DNA from: Gymnorhina tibicen
Taxonomy: Eukaryota; Chordata; Aves; Passeriformes; Artamidae
Direction: 5' to 3'
Length of the DNA: 64,000 nt
Assembly (NCBI GenBank): GCA_013399875.1
Contig: VXAZ01009309.1
Coordinates: 1,651,442-1,715,441 of the forward strand
Shown here: positions 12,645 through 23,900 of the stretch, piece after piece
Position numbering within the stretch: position 1 is the stretch's first letter
Layout: each line of letters starts with the position of its first letter
The notes under the pieces: model-generated
Told to the model about the DNA's origin: nothing
Seen by the model: the letters and a program-made list of their open reading frames with translations, nothing else
Database searches by the model: none
Program-made: the position numbers and the translations under genes

Positions 12645-12989
12645 ACCATCTATGCCAAGGGCCCGTAGGTGTAGTTGTGCTGTGGGATGTTCTTGTGCTA
12701 GGGATTGTTCTCTCTCCTCCATCGTGTGGGTATGTATTCCTCCCCTTCATGCACTTTGACTTATGCTCATTAAAAATAACAAGGAATTCCTTAAAATTTT
12801 CTTAAATTAATTCCGTATGTACCGCTGAAACAGTCTCATCTCTATGCAGTTCAAATGTATTTTACTTACCACAAAGTTCTAACACAATTCGGTCAGCTTA
12901 GGAAATTGTCTGCTGTCATGTCTCAGTGTCCTCACACGTTTCAATTCAGATGTGGCCACCAACTCCCTAAGACAAGAACTGAGACTGCA

Positions 12990-12995
12990 AATAAA
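12990..12995 (+). terminator. PDCL: Poly(A) signal of PDCL (proximal)
   Basis: AATAAA about 350 bases after the stop codon. Further AATAAA hexamers at 13639-13644 and 13725-13730 could serve longer 3'UTRs. Confidence 0.6.
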
Positions 12996-13749
12996 AGAGT
13001 TTTTAAAATTCAGGACTTATTAACCTGGTGCTGAACTGCTCCAGTAAAAAGTGTAAGGTCCCGTGTTCCATTCCACAATTTGCAGCCTCCTTCCTGGGAG
13101 TATCTTGTTCTAACACTTGGCCTTAAATTTTTGTTCCTCTCTCACTTACAAATAACGACAACCCCTGGCTTCATCCTGAAAATTGCTTTTCAGCTGGAGA
13201 GAGTTCGTCTTCCCTTAACCTTCCCTGAGACATAAATGCAATTACAGCTCTTAATACATTCTTGGGTTTTAAAATACCCATCCTTGGAGTTCATAGTAGT
13301 CACTTGATCAGAAAATGAGCTCTGCCTCTTCAGAGAGACTGTCTGCTACAAAGAGCTCCAGCATGAGTGCTGAACAGCAGCAAGGAGAATTTTGTTGGCA
13401 AAATGCAGAATTAGGACTTGAATAACCTTAGAGTTTCATCTCATGCTAAAATTACTAAATCAGTGCTAAAGTTCTTTTCTGTCTGCCTTCAGTAGTAGTA
13501 AGTAGACTATCATTACCTAAATACATGACCCAGTGTAATGCCATGTTTAATGATTAAATTTAATTGCAATTTTTATGTAAAGCACTTTGGAAGACCAGGA
13601 GGAAATGCAAATGTGTCTGTGGATCTTAATAGGATCTTAATAAAAATGGATCTTGAGCTAGAAAAAGGAGAATTGCTAACTTTATCTATTTGAACTGTGT
13701 TTTAAAAAGTAGTATGAGCAGAAAAATAAATAATCTGTAATTTAAAATG

Positions 13750-16700
13750 ACTGAGTTGGCACAGATTGTAGCTGTTTTAAGGAAATTGGCAGAAATCCAG
13801 GTTTTCAAATGTGGTGAGAGATTATTTCTTTTCATCTGAGAATTGCAGAAAAAAACCCCATGTAAGTTATAAGAAATTAAATCATTGAGTGTGGATATCA
13901 GGACATTTAAAGAAAATATCAAAGTAACTGTAACTCACATCCAGGATGACATTCAGTGAAGCCTGTTGTGCAGACAGGGTGCATTTTAGCATCATCATAA
14001 AACCTGTCTTGGAGAGGGGATCAAGGGAGAGCTGGCTGCTTGAGTTGCTTTGAAGTTTTATTTTTATAAAGTGCTTTTCTTTTTTGCCCCCTATGGCAGC
14101 AAAATTGTAACAGGATCCTACCCGCTCCTGCTGCTCTGTGTCCAGTGGCCTGGAGCAAGGTGACTCCTGGTGAGGAACCTCCTGTGCTCAGGTATGGGAG
14201 AGGTGATTTGCAGTGCCAGTAGCAAAAAGGAGAAGAAAAAAAGTTAGAATCCAATTAATCATTGATCTGGAAGAATAAAACAAGCACAAGGGAGCGAGGG
14301 GAGGGAAGCTGTGCCCTAACCCTGCTGCTTGTTCGTGCACAGGCCACACGGCTGTGAGCGGGGAGAGGAGGCTGAGCTGGCAGAAAGCTGCTGCTGCTGC
14401 TTTTGCCCTTTCTTGAGGCTGAATCTTCAAGGAGTTCTATAAATAGGAGTTGAAAAAGCACTTGTCAGGTAGGTCTGTTGCCTCTGGGAAATGTTTAGCT
14501 TTGGAAGGAGCAGCTCAGTGCAGGGAGGCAGCTGGGAATGACGGGTGTTAGAGGCCCTAGTCGTGGGATCACCGGGGTCTGCTCACAGTTAATGATGTTC
14601 CAATACAAACAGCAGAGTTCGGGCACGGAATGTGAGTGCACAAGGAAGCACAGACGGCTGCTTGGCGAGGGCAGGGATGAAATCCTGGGATGAGCTCAAC
14701 ATGGACATTTAATCATGGTGCCAGCATGGGTGCCAGGCGGTGCAGGACAAGATTTAGCAAAGAAAAGATTATACTGAGTTTTTCTGGCCTCCCATCTGCC
14801 TCTTCTTTGTAAAATGTTCAACATATGCCTTTGCTGAAAATCCAAACAAGGTTTCCTGTGCAGTCATTGGCCTGACTCCCATGGCAGAGGGGCCTGCTGG
14901 GGTGGGCTGGGAGTCTGGAGACTCCCTCCAAGGGGGGATTGCTTTTCCATCCAGGGCCCTTCACCTCCTGCGCAGTGAATCATTGCCTCCGAGGCCACAC
15001 AGCCGCAGATGGATGTTTTCATCGTTGCTGCACGAACCCAGGCAGCCCCATCCTCCTGTCCCTGTCCATCCCCACGCGGGCAAGCCGCAGCTGGGCTCCT
15101 CGGAGGCCTGTTTAAAAATTCGGAGGATGTCCTACGAGCTTGTGTTTACCGAGAGCTCAAACAGAGGGTGCTTCTGGCAGCGCTCACCTCTGCACCAGCA
15201 CCAGAGCACAGCAGGGAGCCCTTGCTGTGGTTGGGTGATGCTGGTGGCCGCACCAAACAACTCCCTGTGTGGATGCAAACACTGCCTTGGATGTGGCTGC
15301 ACCTTGTGCTGGACAAACTGCTGAGGGTGGGAGTGATTTCTGCAACCTGCCGTGGCTGGAAAACCAGCACAGAAAACAGAAGAGCTCAGCAGTGCTGGGC
15401 TGGGGGAAGCTCTGTGCACAGGGCTGTGGGTGCCTGGGCTCCTGGGGGAGATTTCAGTCGTGTGTTGGATGCTGTGCCTGGGGTTGGTACATGTTGGTCC
15501 TTCAAAGAAATTATTTCAAAGCTTTTCCTGCTAGCAGGAGGGAGATGCTTTGCTGTCCTGGACTGGGTTGGAAGGGGTGCCAGGCTTGCCAGTGCTGGCT
15601 CAGCCGAGCTAGTTCCCAGTGGAACATTCCTCCTTGGTGGCAGAGAGAACCCAGGCCGCTCTTGGCATGCCTGAGAGGCTCTCGTGCAGTTATCGGTCGG
15701 TCCCAAGGCAGCGCTGGCAGCCGGCGATAGCCACGAGCAAACGCAGGATGTTTGTGGTTTAACTGAAATGAGCTGAGCTTGTGCCTCTCTCCAGATGGAT
15801 GGGAAGGATGCTCGGGGCTGGAGCAGCTCCTCACCGGGAAGGGCGGTCACACGCACAGCTGGAAGTGTGCTGGGCTGGCTGGAGGCACGTGTGGGAGGGG
15901 AAGGACCGTGTCCTCCTCTTGGATCGCTGCTCTGTGCTTCTGCACGACATGGTGGGAGTGGGAGCACTGGGGTGTCCGTGCGCCAGGACTGGTCAGGGCC
16001 AGCCCAGGGGAGCACAGAGCAGCTGAACCTGCCCACTGTGCCTTTGGGGGTTGTGTCGGCCTCTCTGCCTCCCCACATCCTGTAGGAAACTAAAATCCAG
16101 ATGATATCCTGGTAATGCCATCTCACTTCAGAAGGGTTAAAGAGAGCGAGTGAGAAGGCTCGTGCCTTGGGAGTCCCTGCTTGCAGATGTTCCCTTGCTA
16201 TGACGTTCTCGTAACACATCCCTGCCAAGGCACCAGCCCTTTAAACCTCCCTAGTTTGAAATTCCTTTAACACCTCCCTGGGAGTCCTGGAATGGAGCAG
16301 AGACTCAGGAGTGGTTCTCTCCTCCAGGACAGCACAGGAGGGAGCTGCAGCTGCGTGCTCTTTTACAGACTGTGGCTACTTCATGTCTACAGAACACCCA
16401 GGCAGCCAGATTTCTGTGTGGATAGATTTTATGTGATAGAAATACACAATGTTGGTCTAAGTGCTGTGTCACTTAGGAATTACAGAATATCCTGAATTGG
16501 AAGGGACCCACAAACATCACACAGTCCAACTCCCGGCCCTGCACAGGACAACCCCAACAATCCCAGCCTGTGCCTGAGAGCATTGTCCAAACACTGAACT
16601 GTGGCATTGGAGCAGCACGGGGCTGGGGGGTGGCTGGAGGGGCGGGAAGCTCAAACCCCCTCAGGACACTCAGAGACCCTCACGGAAGCATCTAAGGGAG

Positions 16701-17992
16701 GGTGGTTGCTCTGTGTATTGCTTCAGGAGCAGTCAGCAATGGCCCAGCACAGCACTGGTGAGCACAGCCAGAAATGAGAGGAGTTTTTAAAATCATGTAT
16801 TATTTTAAATGTCCTTTTTCCTGGAGCTTAACCAGGACCTGATGGGGATCAAGGCCAGTGACAGTGGCTGCCAGCTACCACATGGCTGGGCTGGGCGAGG
16901 GCTGAGGTCTGCGTGCATTTTGGGTGGAGGACAGAAGCAGGCTCTGTGCTGTGAGGATGTGTTTGCTGAGCTGTTAGTGCAGGGAAGGGTGATGATGGGG
17001 GGATGGAAGAGACTCCATCCCTTTGTGTGCACAGAGGTAGCATCTCGCTCTGAGCAGCCCCGGGTTGGCAGCCAGTGGCACATGCCAGGGTCCAGGCCAG
17101 CATGACACAGGAGCTCTGGAGATCTGACCTCACGCTTCTCTCTGGTCTCCTCCAGGAGAGACACTGCTCTGGTTCCTTCTCCCAGCTGTGCATGTGTGCT
17201 GGGCAGGCTGTTGCAGCAGAATTGGATCAGAACAGGCTCCTACTGCAAGCTCAGCCACTGCTGGGGCAGCATGAACACCTACACTGTGTCCTCCCTGTCC
17301 CTCTACATGGCTGCTGCCTCCTCCTCTGCATCCCTCGGGCAGCTCATCGCTTCAGCAGGTGCAGCAGGGGAGGAGGGAGTGCTCCCTGGCTTCCAGGCTC
17401 CTCTGTTCTGAGCAGGAAACAGGGTCTATTTACTGGAAATAGACGTTGCATGAAGAAAAATTGGACTCCTGGTGAGTAAGAATTAAGTCAGTGCTAGCTG
17501 GTTAACTAAAATGAAATTTTTCCAGTCTTACACTTTTCACTAATTCCAAAAATGGTTTTCAGGTATAACCTGGATATGACCCCTCTGGAAGAGGGGCTGC
17601 TGGTGGCCTGGTGCTGGAAGGCAGCAGGGATGGAAGGTGACAAAGCACTGGGGAGTCCAGAGTGTCCGTGGGGGAGCCCCAAAGCTGCTTTGTGCAAGGT
17701 ATTCACTAGCAAGAGAACTGAGTCTGCTGAGGACAGTGGTGGAAGCCACACTCCCGAGGCACTTGAGCTTTTCAGAGAGCAGGGAGCAGCCTCTCCTCGA
17801 GGGCTGGCATGAAGGACACCCAGGATGGGACCATCTCCTGTCCTGTTTCTGTTCGGCACAGGGGTGGCAGCTCCCTGTGTCCCCGCTGTTCCCTGCAGGA
17901 AGGAGTAGGAGGATACTCAGCACCAGGTTGGGAGCTCAGCCCAGCCTGCACCAGGGCAAGGACAGTCCGTACCTGGACAGGCCATCCCGGTG
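13750..17992. other. Intergenic interval PDCL-PTGS1; no gene seen
   Basis: AT-rich to about 14300, then increasingly GC-rich. Open frames at 14881-16228 on both strands are overlapping GC-driven shadows with no domain. The 3'UTR of PTGS1 (minus strand) must occupy the right-hand part, but no canonical AATAAA on the minus strand is seen close to its stop; the first good one (TTTATT on the plus strand) is near 14055. The only repeat recognised is a CR1 fragment at 16476-16594. No intact or broken olfactory receptor frame was found, although mammals carry a receptor cluster here. Confidence 0.6.
16476..16594 (-). repeat. CR1 LINE fragment, truncated 3' end
   Basis: The plus strand reads GAATTACAGAATATCCTGAA TTGGAAGGGACC, then AGTCCAACTCCCGGCCCTGC and GCCTGAGAGCATTGTCCAAA. 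This is the reverse complement of the CR1 3' end found in thousands of 5'-truncated copies in bird genomes, so the element lies on the minus strand. The match decays after about 16594. Subfamily resembles the passerine CR1-J group from memory only. Confidence 0.8.
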
Positions 17993-20900
17993 CTAGAGCT
18001 CTGTAGATGATCCACCAGCCCAAGGGCGGCCGTGTTCCGCAGCGTCCGGCACACGGAACGCCACGTACGGGCACTTCTTCACGTTGAGGCACACGAGCTT
18101 CTCCAGGGATGCCGTCTTAACGATCTCAAAGCCGGTTGCTCCGCCAAATGTACTGGGTTTCCAGTACTCTGGGGAGCAGATGGGATTTCCAAAAAGCCCC
18201 TTCAGGGAAAATGGAGCTCCGATCTCCACCATGCTTTCCCCAAAAATGCCATTGGGTTGTGGTTTCTCGAGCAGCAAGCCTGGGTAAAACTCCAGAGCAT
18301 CGATGTCTCCGTACAGCTCTTCCAGCTCTGCCGCCTTCTCTTCCTCTCCTGCACCAAGTGAACATCAGAGTGCTTTAGCAAGGGAACCACACCTGGCAAG
18401 GACTGGCCTTGCAGAGGGTGGCTCCCTCGCAGGCAGTGGCAAGCCTGAATTCCAGGCCAGGAACTGTCCTCTGGACAAGTCCTCCAGCCCACAGGAGGAA
18501 GGACCCCAGCATCCCCTGCATCAGCCCAGTCTGCCCCACTGCAGGGCCATGAGCAGGCAGGGCTGGGGTGGGCAGGAGAGGCTGCTCTGCTGGGCAAGCC
18601 CAGTGGCAGAGGCTCATGGCCTCGTACCCACCCACGGGCACAGAGCGTCTGCCCTGCCCCAGCAAAGCCCCAGGAGCAGCACAGCAGCCCTACCTGTCAG
18701 CTCCTGGAAGGACTTGTAGGGCTTCATGCCAAACCTTTTCCGATACTCGTTGAAGGGCTGTAGCCTCAGCTGCCGGGATTCCTTGATGACCCCAACGGCC
18801 ACGTGCAGGACATTGGCGTTGATGGTCTGTCCCCCACCGATCTGGAAGGGAGAGCACAAGCAGGAGCACACGTCAGGCACAAGGCAGCACCAGCATCGCC
18901 TCCAGGGGGCCACCACACTAAAGCATCCATGTTCTGGGCTCGTGTTGTGCACACCAGCGCATCATTGCAGGAGCAAGAGGAGGGGGAACTGGTGCACAGT
19001 GCAAAAACCAGCTGTAGAGCAGCTTGGTCAGGTCAGTCCTGTTCCCAGGGCAGCGCAGGGCACAGTGCAGAAGCCCCCTATGGACAGTGACCCTCTGACT
19101 TGGGAGGAAGAGAGAGATTTTGGGCTCACGGGGAGAACCCAAATGCCCAAAGGGCCTCAGCCTCAGCTGGGCTGCTTCACACAAGCAAAGAGGGTCAGGA
19201 ATGGAGCCACAATCGCTTGGAAAAAAACATCCATGCGATGGCAGCAAAGAACAGTGCCAGACGCTGCTCCAGGCCCCGCTGCTCCACAGCCGGGCTGGGG
19301 ACATCCCGGCTTCCACAGGCTCCCGGCATCACCGGGATGTTTACTACAGAGCACCCAGGGCAAGCAACTGGGGCTGCCAGGACCAGCCTTGCCACGGTGC
19401 TCGTGGGGAGGACTCCTGATGTGCCCACGAGGTGCTGCCCTGAGCAGACTCGGTGTGACGGGTGTCCCACTGCATGAGAGTCCCTCCTGGGGTGCCACAG
19501 CCCCGCACCAGCAGGGAGGGCAGAGCAGGAACCTTACCCTTCCTGCTATCTGCTTGGAAAAGGACTCCACCAGCGCCTCCACGCCGTAGTCCATGAGCAT
19601 GGAGGTGTTGTAGAGGAACTGCTTGTAGCTGTACTCTTGCCCCTGGATGATGAAGGAGTCGGGCATCAGCCCGTGCCAGTGATAGAGCTGGTTGAACTCC
19701 ACCGCGATGCGATTCCGGTACTGGAACTGTGACCCAAACAACAGCTCGGGGTCGAACTTGAGGCTCAGGTAGTACCCGCTGAGGTGCTGGACGTAGTCTT
19801 CCACAACGATCTTAATGGTCTCCCCTGGGCAGGAGAAAAGAAGCAGCTGGCAGCAGCAGGAGCCACCAGCTCTGTACCTGAGGTGCTACCCACATCTACC
19901 ACAGCAGCATATCCCAGCACCCATCCACCTCCTCCTGGCTATGGGCTTGTTGAGTTGGTTGGGAATTTTTCTTGAATTCATTTTTCAACAGCAAAAGTCA
20001 GTCTGCCAAAACCAAAGGGTTCCTGAGAGAGCTGACCTGGATATACTTCCTAGAGATTCTGTGGTGACGTGGTTTATTTCTGGATTTTGATCAGAAATTA
20101 CTTTTCCTGAGAGGATAGCAAATCCATAATGAACATTAATAAGAAATAATTCAAAATTATGACGACATTTTTCAAAATCAGTATTTTTGATGGACCAAAG
20201 CCAGTTTTTTGCTATATGGACCAAAACCAATGATCCCCAGAAGGCTGCCGGAGGAACTGCCTCAAGGGCAGTTTGGCCATTACCCTCAAGCAGAGGCTGG
20301 CCAGCGTGTGAGCCCTTGGGGTCGCCCAAGGGGGTGGGACACAGCGGTGCCGGTTCCTCACCGATGAGGATGAGCCGCGCCGTCTGGAAGAGCTGCTCGT
20401 CGCTCCAGGTGGGATGGTCCCGCTTGAGCAGGTCGCAGACGCGGTTGTGCTCGCGCAGCCAGAGCGTGGCGTACACGCAGAGCCCCGGCAGCAGCCCGAA
20501 CACCTCCTGCCCCACCGCCAGCTGCTGCTCCTCGGGCACGCCCAACGGGTACACCATGTGAACAGGAGCATCGGTGACCACGGGTGGGTACACCTCTCCA
20601 TCCACCACCTGGAGACACGAGAACGAGATGGCAGAAAGGGCAGAGCGGACACAACCATCCCAGTAAAAGCCTGCCCAGCCAGGAGCTGCCTCCCTCAGGG
20701 CACCGTATCTGCTCTCCTGCAAGAGGTGAATGGAATGGAAACACTTCCCTCACACAGCCCTGAACGCCTGCTGCTGTCAGAGCAGCTGCACCCCAAAGCT
20801 TGCCCCCCGGCCAGGAGCCACACAGGGCGTCAGGCCTGGGGTCTCCCAAGAGCTGCCAGAGGAACATGGGCTTCGAACAACCCTGGCTCACAGTGCTGGG

Positions 20901-23900
20901 ACGTGTTTCAGGTGTGCTGGGTGGTACCTGGAATTTCAGCTTCCCATCTCGGAAGAGTCGCAGCTGGTGCTGCCGCTGCAGGTTGTCCCCGTACAAGTGT
21001 CCCAGGTCCACCTGCGGAGAGAGCAGGGCGTCAAGGCTGCTCCGAGAGGCACGCGGGCCCCGGTCACCCCCTCGCTCCCGCTGCCCCCGCAGCCTCACCC
21101 CGTGCCCCAGCGCCTTGGTGAAGCCGCGTCCCATCTTCCCGGATGTCTTGAAGAACTGGTGGGTGAAATGCTGGGCGAAGAAGGCAAACATCATGTTGGT
21201 GCCTCGGGGATCAGCTTCAAACTTCTGCCGCAGCAGGAACCTCTCCGCCAGGAGCTGGGGGTCGGGGAGCTGCAGCTTCCCTGCGAAGGACAGAGGTTGA
21301 GGGCAGATACCCAGTGCCGACCCAGATGGGTACTGGTGCTGTCTGCTGTGTCTGCTGCAGCATCAGGCACAGACTCATCTGCACAGACACCTTACAGCCC
21401 TCTCACACAGGCCATGACATGTCCCAGCAGCTCAGCCTGAGCTGTCCCAGCAGCATTTCCGATGCCATCAAGCTCCTCCTGCTGTGGAGCCAGCCTGGGC
21501 AGGACGTGGTAGCACGTGGCACTGCCAGTAGTGCCTTGCAGATGCGTCCATGGCAATGAAAGCGTGGCCATGGCTGGGTGGGAAACACTCAGGGTGCAGG
21601 TCCCCCGGGCCAGTCACATACCTTTGGTCCCCATGGGCGTGGGGCAGTCGTCCGGCACGGGCGGGAGGACGCGGGTGTAATAGCTGACGTTGGCATAGGC
21701 CTCCCAGCTGATGTAGCCATAGTCAGAGTTGAAAGTGGGGGGGCTGGGGATGAGATTGGCACGAACTGAAAGGAGAGAGGGGGATCACCACTGTGGGACT
21801 TGAGGCAGCACCCCACAGGCTCTGCCCCTGGTCTGCCCACCTGCTCTGTGCCGCCAGACACCCTCCCCTGGCACCCCAAAAACCAGAAAGGTACCAGCAG
21901 TGGAGGCGTGTGGGCGTCCTGGGCTGTGCTCCGAGCCTTTTAAAGGCTGCAATTCCCTGCAGAAGAGGAGGGCTCGTGCTAATGTGCTAAGTGGATTCTT
22001 GGATGATGAATGAGATGACAAACCCACAGAAAGGGTGAAGCCAACAGCCGGAGCCGTGCGAGTGTGTCGCTACAGCTCCAAGAGCTGGAACCTAAATATT
22101 TATGCAAAGTGATGAATATGGGGACATGAGTAACAAGGGCCATGTTTCCACAGATTGCTTTCTGTGCAGCTGTGAAAGAGCCCCTTGGCCCGGGGAGCGC
22201 AGCATGCCAAGAGCTGCTCATGTTTTCCAGCCAGCTGGCAGCCTGGCACAGTGCTGGGGACCCCCTACACCCCACTGCAACCCAGCTGGGCAGCCCCCCG
22301 GGCACCGTGACAGCGTGACAGGGTGATGGAAGGATAGGGTGGCAACCTTCTGGGTCTCCTGGTGAAGTGACTCAAGCCCAATGCCCACCTTGCCCACAGG
22401 AGCTGCTCAGCATTGCTGCAGCCCTGCTGTCCTCACCCACATTTCTGCTCATGCCAGGGGGTCCTTGAGTCCTGCTAAACCCCAAGACCCTCTCCAACCC
22501 CTCACCTGTCAGCACGAGCCTCATGAGCGTGTCCCTGATGAAGGTGCTGTTGATAATGTCCCAAAGCCCCTTGAAGTGGGTCAGGATGAAGTGGTAGAAG
22601 GCAGGACTGGGCTTCAGCAGGTTGTGGAGACGCGTCCAGAACTCAGCTGGGGGAAACAGACCAAGTAAATCACTCTCCCCACTGAGGAGCCAGCCCACCC
22701 ACACTTGCTGTCAGTGAGTGCTGCGGGCACAGTGCTGCCCTGGCACCCACGGGTGCCAGATGCTGGGGAAAGGGACTTACGGGAGGTGCAGTTGACCCCA
22801 TAGTATCCCGTCCGCGTGCAGTCGCACTCGTATCCTCTCAGGCCGACCCTCACACACACCCCTTGGTTCTGGCAGGGGAAATAGCAACAGGGATTCACTG
22901 CAGGGAGGGAGAGAGAGAGAGACAGAGAGACATCACCATCTGGCCACGGCATCACTGCATCCCTGCTCCTCAAGGGGGGACACTGCCTCGGACGCAGCCC
23001 AGCCGGGCCCAGCTCAGCAGAGGAGGTGCTTTGATGCAGCCGCTTCCATGAGCCCAAACCCCCAAGAAGTTTGGTGTCAACAGCGTGCTGCAGGAGCCAA
23101 GCACCGCCCTGTTGTAGTGGTCTCCCCCATGCCTGGGGGCGTAGCTTCGTGCCTGAGGGGCTGCTGTGCCCTCGGAGCCCCAGCACGGGATCGAGCCGTG
23201 CAAACAGCATCTGAGTTAATAATAACAGCCATTGTCAGGGCAGTTTGGTTTGGCAGGCGGCCCCTCCGCCCCGAGCGGATGGAGAGGGCCTCTCTGGGCT
23301 CACTCCCGGCTCCCGCCCGGCCCCTTCCTCCACCACCTTCATGCCCAGCCTGCAGGGACGAGATAAGGGCCCCTTCCCGCCCGTCCCAGGGCAGTGGGAT
23401 CCCGTGGGACAGGGAGACCCCCTGGCACAGAGCAGCTCCCACTCCGGGGCAGCACCATCCACACCAAGCCTCTCCGGTCTGTCCCGGAGCAGGAAGATCC
23501 TTGTAACTCCACAATCTGCAGCCCCTCCAAGAGCAGCAAAACTCGGGAGAAAGAGAAACACAGTCCAGGGTGGCCAGAGACCCCTCTGCCTTCCATCAGC
23601 CCTGGGAATGCTCTGGAAATTGGGATGTCCACTGTCACAGCTGCCTCCCAAAAGCCTCACCAGAGGCATCTTCAACCTCACCGAGCCAGGTCTGTCCCCA
23701 CAGACCCTGCACGGAGCCTTTGTGCCAGGAGGAGCAAAGTGCCTGAAGCCCAGACCTCCTGGAGCACACGTGGCTGAGCGTGTCAGAGCGCGCTGGAGGC
23801 CACCAGCCCCACCGGCTCACACAGCGCTCGGGGACAAGGGTGCCACCAACACAACGCCCAGCTCTGGAGCTGCTGGCTGCGGGAACGGGGGGATGGGCAG

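Noticed and set aside
18726..19589. Open frame of 287 codons on the plus strand across the PTGS1 exons
   Set aside because: Antisense shadow of PTGS1 exons and introns on the minus strand.
17993..22897. Gene considered as PTGS2 because of Val523 and Pro512
   Set aside because: The EGF module, STEL tail without the COX-2 insert, the four COX-1 glycosylation sequons and the MRRF neighbour identify PTGS1.
22907..22930. GA-rich run next to a PTGS1 exon considered as a functional element
   Set aside because: A short simple repeat beside the acceptor of the 22897 exon; nothing beyond low complexity supports function.
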